Shown: in pieces, positions 1 to 6,635 of the stretch
How positions within the stretch are numbered: the stretch's first letter is position 1
Layout of the letters: each line of letters opens with the position of its first letter
From: an uncultured Oscillospiraceae bacterium
Lineage (GTDB): Bacteria > Bacillota > Clostridia > Oscillospirales > Oscillospiraceae
DNA: 64,000 nt
Assembly: GCA_910587645.1 (NCBI GenBank)
Contig: CAJUNA010000044.1
Coordinates: 1 to 64,000 of the forward strand
Reading direction: 5' to 3'
Made by a program: the position numbers and the translations under genes
The notes under the pieces: model-generated
Seen by the model: the letters and a program-made list of their open reading frames with translations, nothing else
Database searches by the model: none
Told to the model about the DNA's origin: nothing

Positions 1-130
1 AACGTTCTGGGCAAGACCCAGGCGGAGGTCAAGGAGAAGCTGGCAAAAGCCATCGCTGACAGTCAGCAGCTGGATGTCACCAAGACGAACAACTACACGG
101 TGGCAACCTGGCTCACCACTTGGCGGGGTT
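1..130 (+). pseudogene. Tyrosine recombinase (phage/ICE integrase) N-terminal remnant
   Basis: The first 41 codons read in frame from base 1. They resemble the segment joining the arm-binding domain to the SAM-like core-binding domain of Tn916/phage-type integrases: a Gly-Lys-Thr-Gln-x-Glu-x-x-Glu-Lys helix start, then a Tyr-Thr-Val-x-x-Trp-Leu-x-x-Trp motif. The frame then runs into the 3' end of the tRNA-Val gene and stops at 172-174, so the catalytic domain is missing. The beginning lies outside the window. A tRNA 3' end is a standard integration site, so this is most simply the scar of an integrated element. The family call rests on a short match. Confidence 0.6.
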
Positions 131-207
131 TGGTGGAGACTGCTGGACTCGAACCAGTGACCTCCTGCGTGTGAAGCAGGCGCTCTAACCAGCTGAGCTA
201 AGCCTCC
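131..207 (-). tRNA. tRNA-Val (CAC)
   Basis: The minus strand folds as a cloverleaf of 77 nt with encoded CCA. The acceptor GGAGGCT pairs with AGTCTCC, the anticodon stem is CCTGC/GCAGG, and the loop TTCACAC gives anticodon CAC. It is the last gene of a three-tRNA operon and abuts the integrase remnant, so its 3' end is a likely attachment site. Confidence 0.95.
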
Positions 208-232
208 AAAATAGGCGGGACGCATCCCGCCG

Positions 233-307
233 TGGTGACGCGTACGGGAATCGAACCCGTGTTACCGCCGTGAAAGGGCGGTGTCTTAGCCGCTTGACCA
301 ACGCGCC
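233..307 (-). tRNA. tRNA-Glu (TTC)
   Basis: A cloverleaf of 75 nt with encoded CCA lies on the minus strand. The acceptor GGCGCGT pairs with ACGCGTC, and the anticodon loop CTTTCAC gives TTC. It lies between tRNA-Val and tRNA-Met in the same transcription unit. Confidence 0.95.
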
Positions 308-332
308 AAGGGCTGTCCCTAAACAGGGGACA

Positions 333-409
333 TGGTAGCGGCGACTGGATTCGAACCGGTGACACTTCGGGTATGAACCGAATGCTCTGGCCAACTGAGC
401 TACGCCGCC
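333..409 (-). tRNA. tRNA-Met (CAT), elongator type
   Basis: A cloverleaf of 77 nt with encoded CCA lies on the minus strand. The acceptor GGCGGCG pairs with CGCCGCT (one G-T), and the anticodon loop TTCATAC gives CAT. The first acceptor pair is a normal G-C, unlike an initiator tRNA. A lysidine-modified Ile tRNA is not excluded by sequence alone. Confidence 0.92.
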
Positions 410-464
410 ATAAAAATCTATGCCATCCCATATGGGCAGACCACAGACCGATCAAGCGAGGATT

Positions 465-493
465 AGTATACCGCAAAACCGTGAGCTTGTCAA
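465..493 (-). promoter_or_regulatory. Promoter of the tRNA operon
   Basis: Read on the minus strand, TTGACA (488-493) is followed after exactly 17 bp by TATACT (465-470), about 55 bp ahead of tRNA-Met. This is a near-consensus sigma-A promoter, as expected for a stable-RNA operon. Confidence 0.85.
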
Positions 494-752
494 TAGGCTT
501 TGTTAATATTTGTCTACATTTTTCAAAGTTTGCATAGTTGCGTCCTTCCCGCAAAAAGCAGCCAAAAATAGGCTGGAAAATATTCGTTGTATTTCTGATA
601 GTGTTTACGCGGGCCAAGCACGGATAGCGGCACAATAGACATGTACCGTAGCGATAAAGGCATCTGAGGTCTTGGCATGGCGAGTGGCAATACCACTCTA
701 AAGTGAACCGCCACCTTAAACAATCCTTAAGACAATCTTCCCTAAAAATCCC
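494..752. other. Intergenic stretch without a recognisable gene
   Basis: There is no open frame with a plausible start and ribosome site, and no RNA fold I recognise. A short hairpin (AGTGG/CCACT with a 5-nt loop, near 684-698) is the only clear structure. The stretch separates the divergent tRNA-operon promoter and the regulator promoter at 753-781. Confidence 0.4.
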
Positions 753-781
753 TTGCCGGTGGCGGGCGTTTCTTGTATAGT
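753..781 (+). promoter_or_regulatory. Promoter of the GntR-ABC operon
   Basis: TTGCCG (753-758), a 17-bp spacer and TATAGT (776-781). Transcription would start near 788, inside the palindrome at 784-808. Confidence 0.8.
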
Positions 782-783
782 GG

Positions 784-808
784 ACTGTACTAGAAAAATT
801 AGTACAGT
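784..808. promoter_or_regulatory. Probable operator of the YtrA-like regulator
   Basis: ACTGTACTA (784-792) and its exact reverse complement TAGTACAGT (800-808) are separated by 7 AT-rich bases. The 9-bp perfect inverted repeat covers the expected transcription start, which suits autorepression by the GntR protein encoded just downstream. Confidence 0.75.
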
Positions 809-823
809 TCGGGAGGTGCTTCT

Positions 824-931
824 ATGGAAACAATCCACCTGTTGCTGGTGGGCATCCTGTCAACCTTCGCGCTGATCTATGGCGCGGCATGGGCAATCCG
901 GAAAAAGGATAGGAGGGATACGTTTTGCTGA
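824..931 (+). CDS. Small single-pass membrane protein (35 aa), first gene of the GntR-ABC operon
   Basis: An ATG follows the site GGGAGGTG (811-818) at good spacing. The 35-residue product has a hydrophobic stretch at about residues 5-25, then a basic tail (Arg-Lys-Lys-Asp-Arg-Arg), as in a single transmembrane helix with a cytoplasmic tail. It overlaps the next gene by 7 bases, which indicates translational coupling. It is the first reading frame after the operator, so its expression should follow the exporter. I do not recognise a family. It could be a small subunit of the ABC exporter or a translated leader that helps the TTG start downstream. Its reality rests on the ribosome site, start, hydrophobicity and overlap. 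Confidence 0.6.
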   Translation: METIHLLLVGILSTFALIYGAAWAIRKKDRRDTFC

Positions 932-1305
932 CGCTCAATTACCGGGATTCCAAACCGATCTATGGGCAGATTAAGGATGGATTGCGGCGGATGATCGTCT
1001 CGGGCGCTCTGGAGCCGGACGAGAAACTGCCCTCTATCCGGGCTATGGCTATGGATCTGGCAATCAACCCCAACACTATTCGCCGCGCGTACGCCGAGCT
1101 GGAGGCTGAGGGCTTTATCTACTCCGTGCCAGGGAAAGGTATCTATGCTTCCAAAGGCGTGGACGCCGCGCGGCTGCGCACCACCGGTCCCAGCCGTCAG
1201 GCCGAACTGCTCCGGCGGTTCCGCGATCTGGTGGCGGAGCTGCGCTACCTGGGGCTGAAGGACAGCGAGATCATCGCGATGATAAACGAGGGGGTGGGAC
1301 AATGA
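925..1305 (+). CDS. GntR-family transcriptional regulator, YtrA subfamily
   Basis: This is a 126-residue DNA-binding protein. The N-terminal winged helix covers about residues 8-75 (motifs ...PIYGQIKDGLRRMI..., LPSIRAMA, NPNTIRRAYAELE). The C-terminal part is too short for an FadR or HutC ligand domain, which is typical of YtrA-type regulators that repress ABC exporter operons. The start is TTG at 925, set by AGGAGG at 911-916. It overlaps the small membrane protein and the ATPase start (ATGA at 1302). The perfect palindrome at 784-808 is its likely operator. The signal it senses is unknown; YtrA relatives respond to cell-wall-active compounds. Confidence 0.88.
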   Translation: MLTLNYRDSKPIYGQIKDGLRRMIVSGALEPDEKLPSIRAMAMDLAINPNTIRRAYAELEAEGFIYSVPGKGIYASKGVDAARLRTTGPSRQAELLRRFRDLVAELRYLGLKDSEIIAMINEGVGQ

Positions 1306-2201
1306 TTGAAGTGAAAAACGTGGTCAAGACCTTTGACGGCTTTGCCGCGCTGGACGGCGCGTCCATTGCTGTCCCGGACGGCGGGGTCTACGGCCTGGTC
1401 GGACCCAATGGCGCGGGGAAATCCACGATTATCCGCCACCTCACAGGCATCTGCCGCCCCGACAGCGGCGAGGTGCTGGTGGACGGCGCGCCGGTCTACG
1501 AAAACCCGGAGAGGAAATCCCTGATTGCCTCGATCCCTGATGACTGGTACGCCTTCCCTTCTGCCACCATCGCGGATATGATGAAGTTTTACCGGGGATT
1601 TTACCCCTCCTTCGACATGGCGAGATATGAGAAGTTCAAGGAAGTCTTTGCCCTGCCGGAAAAATCCCCGATCCGCCGCATGAGCAAGGGCATGCAGAAA
1701 CAGGCCGCTTTCTGGCTGACCATGTCCTGCCGCCCGAAATACCTTGTCCTGGACGAGCCGGTGGACGGGCTGGACCCCGTTATGCGCAGGCAGGTGTGGA
1801 GCCTGATGATGAGCGATGTGTCCGAGCATGGCACTACCGTGCTGGTTTCCTCCCATAACCTTCGGGAATTGGAAGACGTGTGCGACCATGTGGGCATCAT
1901 GAACAAGGGCAAAGTCCTGCTGGAACGGAGCTTGACGGACTTGCAGGAAAACATCGTCAAGTTGCAGGCCGTGTGGAAACCGGGGGAAGCCCCCGTGCTG
2001 TCCGCGCCCATGGAGGTTCTCCATACCTCCCATGTGGGGCGGGTATATACCTACATCGTCCGGGGGACGGCGGCGGCGGTCGTGGAAAAAATGGGGCAGT
2101 TCCAGCCCTTGATGCTGGAAGCCCTGCCCTTGTCCTTGGAAGAAATCTTTATTTACGAGTTGGGAGGTGAGCAGTATGCCGTCAAAGAAATCCTTCTTTA
2201 A
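1302..2201 (+). CDS. ABC transporter ATP-binding protein (YtrB/BcrA-like)
   Basis: This is the 299-aa ATPase of an exporter. It shows Walker A GPNGAGKST at residues 34-42, a degenerate signature (RMSKGMQKQ, about 127-135) and Walker B with D-loop YLVLDEPVDGLDP at about 147-159. The switch His lies in VSSHNLRELE. The replacement of LSGGQ by MSKGMQ is common in the YtrB/EcsA-like branch. The start codon overlaps the GntR stop, and the end overlaps the permease gene, so the three are translationally coupled. It should energise the permease encoded next. The substrate cannot be read from sequence; bacitracin-like or other membrane-active compounds are the usual guess for this arrangement. Confidence 0.9.
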   Translation: MIEVKNVVKTFDGFAALDGASIAVPDGGVYGLVGPNGAGKSTIIRHLTGICRPDSGEVLVDGAPVYENPERKSLIASIPDDWYAFPSATIADMMKFYRGFYPSFDMARYEKFKEVFALPEKSPIRRMSKGMQKQAAFWLTMSCRPKYLVLDEPVDGLDPVMRRQVWSLMMSDVSEHGTTVLVSSHNLRELEDVCDHVGIMNKGKVLLERSLTDLQENIVKLQAVWKPGEAPVLSAPMEVLHTSHVGRVYTYIVRGTAAAVVEKMGQFQPLMLEALPLSLEEIFIYELGGEQYAVKEILL

Positions 2202-4053
2202 CCGGACCCTGTTCCGGAAAAACCTCAGCCGCACATGGCCCTTGTGGGGGCTGCTGAGCCTGGGTGGGGCGCTGATCCCGCTGTATTTCCTGCTGGAACT
2301 GCTCCAATATCCCGGGATGTCACCCCGGCCGGAGGATTTCGCCACTGGGCTGTATACGGCGGTTACCTGCATTGCCCCCGGGTTTACCGCCGGGTACGCC
2401 ATCCTTTGCGCCATGCTGGTGTGGGGATACCTGTACAATCCCAGAGCCGTGGGGATGTTCCACGCGCTGCCGGTGAGCCGGCCGTGCCTGTTTGCCACCA
2501 ATACCCTGTCGGGGCTGGCCATGATAGTGATTCCCTATGCGGTGACGGGATTTTTGATCTGCCTGCTGGCGGTCTGCCGGGGATTTTTTGACTTGGCGGC
2601 CACAGTAAATACCGTGCTGGCCGTGCTCCTCCTGTCCGTGGTGTTCTTCGGGCTGGCAACGCTGTGCGCCATGCTGACGGGGCATATCTTTGTGCTGCCG
2701 GCGCTTTACCTGCTGGCAAACTTCCTCTCCCCCATCCTGGAAAGCCTGCTGTTCAATTTGGCTCAGCAGTTCCTCATTGGCATTAGCGGGGAAGCGGAGC
2801 GGTTTAACGTCCTCTCCCCCATTGTGCAGATTTATACCAGCTTTCACGCCCACTTCCAGCAGCTTACCCCCGGCGGGGAGCAAACGGCGGTCCTTCACGG
2901 CCTCTGGGTGGTGGCGCTCTATGCTCTGGCGGGTTTGGTGATGCTGGCCCTGGCATGGCTGCTCTACCAGAAGCGGCACAGCGAGCGGGCCGGGGACGTG
3001 GCCGCTTTCCGGTGGCTGCGGCCTGTGTTCCGCTACGGCGCGTCCCTGCTCAGCGGGCTGATTGTGGGGCGGATAATTTATGAACTGATGTGGCAGGGGT
3101 TGTTCCAGCGCGGCGCGTATGCCGATGCGCTGCCGATGGCCGTCTGCATGGCTGTAGGCGGGCTGCTGGGGTATTATGCCGCGTCCATGCTGTTGGAGAA
3201 ATCCAGGCGGGTGTTCCGGGGGAGCCTGCCGGGAGCCGCCATCGTCTGCGCAGGGGCGGCGGCGCTGTGCTTGCTGATCGTCTTCGACGTGACCGGCATG
3301 GAACGGCGGGTGCCAACGTCCAGCGAGATTGTACGCGTCCAGTTGGAAGACCGTGGATCGGTCTCCGGGCCGTTCGATGCCGAAAAATATCCGGAGCAAG
3401 TGGAAAAAATCCGGGCGCTCCATCAGAACTTGATTGACAACCGGGATTATATCCGGGACTTCCAGCCCAATTGGGACAGGGACGAAGGGCGGGTGTTCAG
3501 CTACCCGGTCTGGCTGACCTATACCCTGGAAAACGGCACGGAGCTGCACCGGTACTATGACCTGTGGGTCGATGCGGGCCGGTTGGATACGGCGGGAACC
3601 TACGAAAACCTGCTGGCGGCGTTTTGCGCGGACCCGGTGGTACGGAAATCCGCTGTGGAAATTCCTGAGGACGCGGATGCCCATTATATTGCTGTGATTT
3701 CTGAATATGGGGTTGGCGGCGATGCCGCCTGGAGGGAGCCGGAGGGGACTCGGAAGCTTTACGCCGCCCTGCTGCAAGATGCGGACGCGGGGAATATCCC
3801 CGCCAGAAATATAATGGAGCCTTACAGTATGAAAGGGGAATTGTTGTGGCTCCAGATAGAGTACCGGACGCCCAGCGTCCCCTGGGACGGAAGCTGGAAC
3901 TATGGGTATAAGAACGTGGAGATATTCCCCCAGATGACCCATACCGTTGATGCCCTGCTGGAACTGGGCTATCTGGACGAGGCCGGGCTGGAACGCTGGA
4001 AGCAGGACCTCGCCCGGGAGCAAAAGGACATGGAGGAGGCCGTTTTCGGATGA
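2176..4053 (+). CDS. ABC-2 type permease with large C-terminal domain
   Basis: This is a 625-aa membrane protein. It begins with a basic segment (MPSKKSFFNRTLFRKN), then about six or seven hydrophobic helices up to about residue 290, two more near 310-390, and a mostly polar C-terminal region of about 240 residues that probably lies outside the membrane. I chose ATG 2176, because GGGAGG at 2162-2167 precedes it by 8 bases. An in-frame GTG at 2167 overlaps that site. It overlaps the ATPase gene by 26 bases. With the GntR regulator it forms a self-regulated exporter operon. No terminator with a T-run follows; a new promoter begins at 4079. Confidence 0.85.
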   Translation: MPSKKSFFNRTLFRKNLSRTWPLWGLLSLGGALIPLYFLLELLQYPGMSPRPEDFATGLYTAVTCIAPGFTAGYAILCAMLVWGYLYNPRAVGMFHALPVSRPCLFATNTLSGLAMIVIPYAVTGFLICLLAVCRGFFDLAATVNTVLAVLLLSVVFFGLATLCAMLTGHIFVLPALYLLANFLSPILESLLFNLAQQFLIGISGEAERFNVLSPIVQIYTSFHAHFQQLTPGGEQTAVLHGLWVVALYALAGLVMLALAWLLYQKRHSERAGDVAAFRWLRPVFRYGASLLSGLIVGRIIYELMWQGLFQRGAYADALPMAVCMAVGGLLGYYAASMLLEKSRRVFRGSLPGAAIVCAGAAALCLLIVFDVTGMERRVPTSSEIVRVQLEDRGSVSGPFDAEKYPEQVEKIRALHQNLIDNRDYIRDFQPNWDRDEGRVFSYPVWLTYTLENGTELHRYYDLWVDAGRLDTAGTYENLLAAFCADPVVRKSAVEIPEDADAHYIAVISEYGVGGDAAWREPEGTRKLYAALLQDADAGNIPARNIMEPYSMKGELLWLQIEYRTPSVPWDGSWNYGYKNVEIFPQMTHTVDALLELGYLDEAGLERWKQDLAREQKDMEEAVFG

Positions 4054-4078
4054 TGGAAGCAAATACGAAAATTTCCTA

Positions 4079-4107
4079 TTGCCGAATGGGCGCGAATGTG
4101 GTATGAT
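4079..4107 (+). promoter_or_regulatory. Promoter ahead of candidate structured RNA and proC
   Basis: TTGCCG (4079-4084), 17 bp, TATGAT (4102-4107). It lies 195 bp before proC, leaving a long untranslated leader with strong hairpins. Confidence 0.75.
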
Positions 4108-4112
4108 ACCTT

Positions 4113-4270
4113 CAGAAGCCCTCCTTCCCTTCTGAGGGAAGGAACGCGCGCCGTCTGGCGCGGGGACGGGCCTTGCTTAATGTACTAGCCGGCTTTAGGC
4201 GGACCTGGTCCCGTTTCGGCGGCGCACCTCTTTATATGAACCCCGCCGCCACACCTGGCGGCGGGGTTCA
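4113..4270 (+). ncRNA. Candidate structured leader or small RNA upstream of proC (family unknown)
   Basis: The stretch between the promoter and proC holds three perfect hairpins. CCTTCCCT/AGGGAAGG lies at 4123-4142, CGCGCC/GGCGCG at 4147-4162, and a 15-bp stem with a 4-nt loop at 4237-4270. Between the last two, GGGAC and GTCCC can pair around 30-odd bases. The last hairpin has no T-run on either side, so it is not a normal terminator. I could not match it to SRP RNA, tmRNA, RNase P RNA or a riboswitch I know. It may be a small RNA or a 5' leader of proC-tsaD. Confidence 0.4.
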
Positions 4271-4302
4271 AGTATGATATCTCTTTTCGCCTGGAGGATT
4301 TT

Positions 4303-5109
4303 ATGGCCTATACGTTTTCTTTTATCGGCACAGGCAATATGGGCGGCGCCTTGGCCCGCGCCGCCGTGCGATCCCTGCCGCCCCGGGAAGTCCTGCTCTC
4401 CAACCGCACCGCCGCGAAAGCAGAGAAGCTGGCGGCGGAGCTTGGGTGCGCCTGGGGGGACGCCGCCCAGGCGGCCCGGGAGGGCCGGTATATTTTCCTG
4501 GGCGTGAAGCCCCAGATGATGGAGGGCCTGCTGGGGGAGATCGCCCCCATCCTGGCACAGCGGGAGGACCGGTTCGTACTGGTCTCCATGGCGGCGGGCC
4601 TGACGATGGCGCGCATTGCCGGGATGGCCGGCGGCGCGTATCCGGTGATCCGCATTATGCCCAACACGCCCTGCGCTGTGGGCGAGGGCGTAGTCCTATG
4701 CGATGCCAATGAGCAGGCGAAGCCGGAGGAATTGCAGGAGCTGATGGCCGGACTGGCCGGGTCCGGAACCGTGGACCGGCTGGAAGAACGGCTCATCGAT
4801 GCAGGCAGCGCGGCGGCAGGATGCGGTCCCGCTTTTGCCAGCCTGTTCCTGGAGGCGCTGGCCGATGGCGGCGTGGCCTGCGGCCTGCCCCGGCAGAAGG
4901 CGATGCTCTACGCCGCCCAGATGATGCGGGGTACCGCCGCGCTGTACCTCACCAACGGGACGCATCCGGGGGCTATGAAAGACGCGGTCTGCTCCCCCAG
5001 CGGGTCTACCATCGCGGGGGTCAGGGTGCTGGAAGAACGGGCCTTCCGGGGGGCGGTCATGGACGCGGTGATCACCGCGATGGAAAAAAACAGGGAATTG
5101 GGGAAATGA
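4303..5109 (+). CDS. proC: Pyrroline-5-carboxylate reductase
   Basis: This enzyme makes L-proline from 1-pyrroline-5-carboxylate with NAD(P)H in the cytoplasm. The 268-aa protein has the family's usual length. It begins with the Rossmann motif FIGTGNMGGALA (residues 6-17), has the VxRxMPNTP-type segment (VIRIMPNTPCAVGEG, about 110-124), and ends with the helical dimerisation domain containing the conserved SPSGSTIAG segment. The start ATG is preceded by GGAGG (4285-4289). The tsaD start follows after 4 bases, so the two are cotranscribed. The 195-bp leader with its own promoter may regulate it. In amino-acid fermenters proline made here can also serve as an electron acceptor, but no proline reductase genes are in the window. 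Confidence 0.95.
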   Translation: MAYTFSFIGTGNMGGALARAAVRSLPPREVLLSNRTAAKAEKLAAELGCAWGDAAQAAREGRYIFLGVKPQMMEGLLGEIAPILAQREDRFVLVSMAAGLTMARIAGMAGGAYPVIRIMPNTPCAVGEGVVLCDANEQAKPEELQELMAGLAGSGTVDRLEERLIDAGSAAAGCGPAFASLFLEALADGGVACGLPRQKAMLYAAQMMRGTAALYLTNGTHPGAMKDAVCSPSGSTIAGVRVLEERAFRGAVMDAVITAMEKNRELGK

Positions 5110-5113
5110 CGGT

Positions 5114-6112
5114 ATGCTGATTTTAGCCTTTGAATCCTCTTGCGACGAGACGGCGGCAGCGGTGGTGGAAAATGGGAGGATCATCCGGAGCGATGCCATC
5201 CTCTCCCAGGTGGACACCCACGCCCTCTATGGCGGCGTGGTGCCGGAAATCGCCTCCCGGAAGCATATCGAGGCCATCGCCGGATTGACGGACAAAGCCC
5301 TGGCTGGCGCGGGCGTAGGTAAAAGCGGCATTGACGCGGTGGCGGTGACATACGGGCCAGGGCTGATCGGCGCGCTGCTGGTGGCGGTGAATTTCGCGAA
5401 GAGCGCCGCCTACGCCCTGGGGAAGCCGCTGATTCCCGTGCATCACCTGCGGGGGCATATCGCCGCCAATTACCTGGCCTTTCCGGAGCTGGAGCCGCCG
5501 TTTTTGGCGCTGTGCATCTCCGGGGGGAATTCGATGCTGGTGGACGTGGCGGGATATACCCGCATGTCCATCATGGGGGCCACTCGGGACGATGCGGCGG
5601 GGGAATGCTTCGATAAAATTGCCCGGGTGCTGGGCCTGCCCTACCCCGGGGGGAAGCCTATGGACGACCTGGCCCAGGGAGGCGACCCCCATAAGTACCG
5701 TCTGCCCAGGGCGAAACTGGACCACGATTTGGATATGTCCTTCTCCGGGCTGAAAACGGCGGCGGTGAACCTGATCCACAACGCCCAGCAGAAGGGGGAA
5801 GCTCTTGACCTGCCCAGTTTGGCGGCATCGGTGGCGGCGGCAGTCAGCGATGAATTGGTTCCCAGAGCCATGGAAGCTGCCAGGCGTTCCGGGCGCAGGG
5901 TTCTTGCCGCCGCAGGCGGCGTGGCCGCCAACCGGACCATCCGGGCGGACTTGGAGCGGGCCTGCCAGGAAAATGGAATCAAGCTGTACCTGCCCCCCCT
6001 GCGGCTGTGCGGGGATAATGGGGCGATGATCGGCAGTCAGGCCTATTATGAGTATTTAGCCGGCGTCCGGGGGGATGCGGGATTGAATGCTTACGCGAAT
6101 TTGGAGATTTAG
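5114..6112 (+). CDS. tsaD: tRNA N6-adenosine threonylcarbamoyltransferase
   Basis: TsaD transfers the threonylcarbamoyl group to A37 of ANN-decoding tRNAs, with TsaB and TsaE as partners (not in this window). The 332-aa protein has the ASKHA fold hallmarks. These are the N-terminal ESSCDETAAAVV (7-18), the metal-binding HHLRGH (His111 and His115), the CISGGNSMLV segment, the second phosphate-binding region AAGGVAANRTIR, and the C-terminal CGDNGAMIG. Length and motifs are normal. It lies 4 bases after proC and is closed by the strong hairpin at 6116-6153. Confidence 0.95.
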   Translation: MLILAFESSCDETAAAVVENGRIIRSDAILSQVDTHALYGGVVPEIASRKHIEAIAGLTDKALAGAGVGKSGIDAVAVTYGPGLIGALLVAVNFAKSAAYALGKPLIPVHHLRGHIAANYLAFPELEPPFLALCISGGNSMLVDVAGYTRMSIMGATRDDAAGECFDKIARVLGLPYPGGKPMDDLAQGGDPHKYRLPRAKLDHDLDMSFSGLKTAAVNLIHNAQQKGEALDLPSLAASVAAAVSDELVPRAMEAARRSGRRVLAAAGGVAANRTIRADLERACQENGIKLYLPPLRLCGDNGAMIGSQAYYEYLAGVRGDAGLNAYANLEI

Positions 6113-6115
6113 GCA

Positions 6116-6153
6116 GCGGATGCCCCTCCGGCAAAAGCCGGAGGGGCATCCGC
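6116..6153. terminator. Bidirectional terminator between tsaD and the antitoxin-like gene
   Basis: A 17-bp perfect stem with an AAAA loop (GCGGATGCCC... at 6116-6132 and its complement at 6137-6153) lies between converging genes. The base is followed by TTATT on the plus strand. Confidence 0.8.
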
Positions 6154-6555
6154 TTATTCCGGGCAGTCCGTCCCGCTGGAAAACAGTTCCTCGACCAGCT
6201 CCCGAGCAGCGGGAAAGCGGGCGGCGGGAACGTAAAAACGCACCGTCTCCAAAAGCGGCCCCGCCCGCAGGGCCATGCCCGCCCCCAGGCTGCTCTCCTT
6301 GACGAAGGGGATGCCCTTCTGGGCCAGCACGTCCGCCAGCATCCCCGCCCAAACCGGTTCCTTTTCCGTCAGGAAGCACATCCCCGCTTCCTGGCGCGCA
6401 GGGGCGGCGGTCAGGGACTCATAGGTCTCCATACTCATAATAACCAGGTCGCCGTAGCCGTTCTTGGTGATGAATACTGGCTCCCGCCGGGCGTGGCACA
6501 GCTCGGATATCTCCGTGGTGTTGCGCAAGTCCGTGATGGGCCTGATCTGCGGCAT
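6154..6555 (-). CDS. Phd/YefM-type antitoxin domain fused to a DUF2007-like domain
   Basis: This is a 133-aa protein. Residues 1-55 match Phd/YefM antitoxin DNA-binding domains (MPQIRPITDLRNTTEISEL, then PVFITKNGYGDLVIMSMETYE). Residues 60-128 do not look like the usual toxin-neutralising tail. They resemble a small alpha/beta DUF2007 ('signal transducing protein') domain: a helix that counts residues into a binding pocket, GIPFVKES, and a C-terminal VRFYVPAARFPAARELVEEL strand-helix. No toxin gene is adjacent: the neighbours are tsaD (convergent) and glutamate dehydrogenase. The promoter lies inside a palindrome (6576-6602), as in autoregulated antitoxins. It may be a stand-alone repressor whose C-terminal domain senses a signal. 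Confidence 0.7.
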   Translation of the reverse strand: MPQIRPITDLRNTTEISELCHARREPVFITKNGYGDLVIMSMETYESLTAAPARQEAGMCFLTEKEPVWAGMLADVLAQKGIPFVKESSLGAGMALRAGPLLETVRFYVPAARFPAARELVEELFSSGTDCPE

Positions 6556-6575
6556 AGAATCGCCCTCCTTTCTGC

Positions 6576-6611
6576 GTACATAATTATAGCATAATTTTGT
6601 ACATTTAGCAA
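6576..6611 (-). promoter_or_regulatory. Promoter and overlapping palindromic operator of the Phd-like gene
   Basis: On the minus strand TTGCTA (6606-6611), 17 bp, TATAAT (6583-6588). A 27-bp near-perfect palindrome (6576-6602, arms GTACATAATTAT and ATAATTTTGTAC) covers the -10 element, which suits autorepression. Confidence 0.8.
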
Positions 6612-6635
6612 GAGGGTCTTTAGGGAAGCCCGGCG

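Noticed and set aside
494..752. Small gene or insertion-sequence remnant between the tRNA operon and the GntR operon
   Set aside because: A minus-strand frame of 66 codons exists at 523-723 but has no ribosome site and no recognisable motif. I cannot support a gene or transposase remnant.
4113..4240. SRP RNA, 6S RNA or tmRNA in the proC leader
   Set aside because: The conserved SRP tetraloop region, the tmRNA acceptor and tag, and a clear 6S closing stem with central bubble could not be found.
4237..4270. Large hairpin before proC as a terminator
   Set aside because: Neither strand has a T-run after the stem, so it does not look like an intrinsic terminator for any neighbour.
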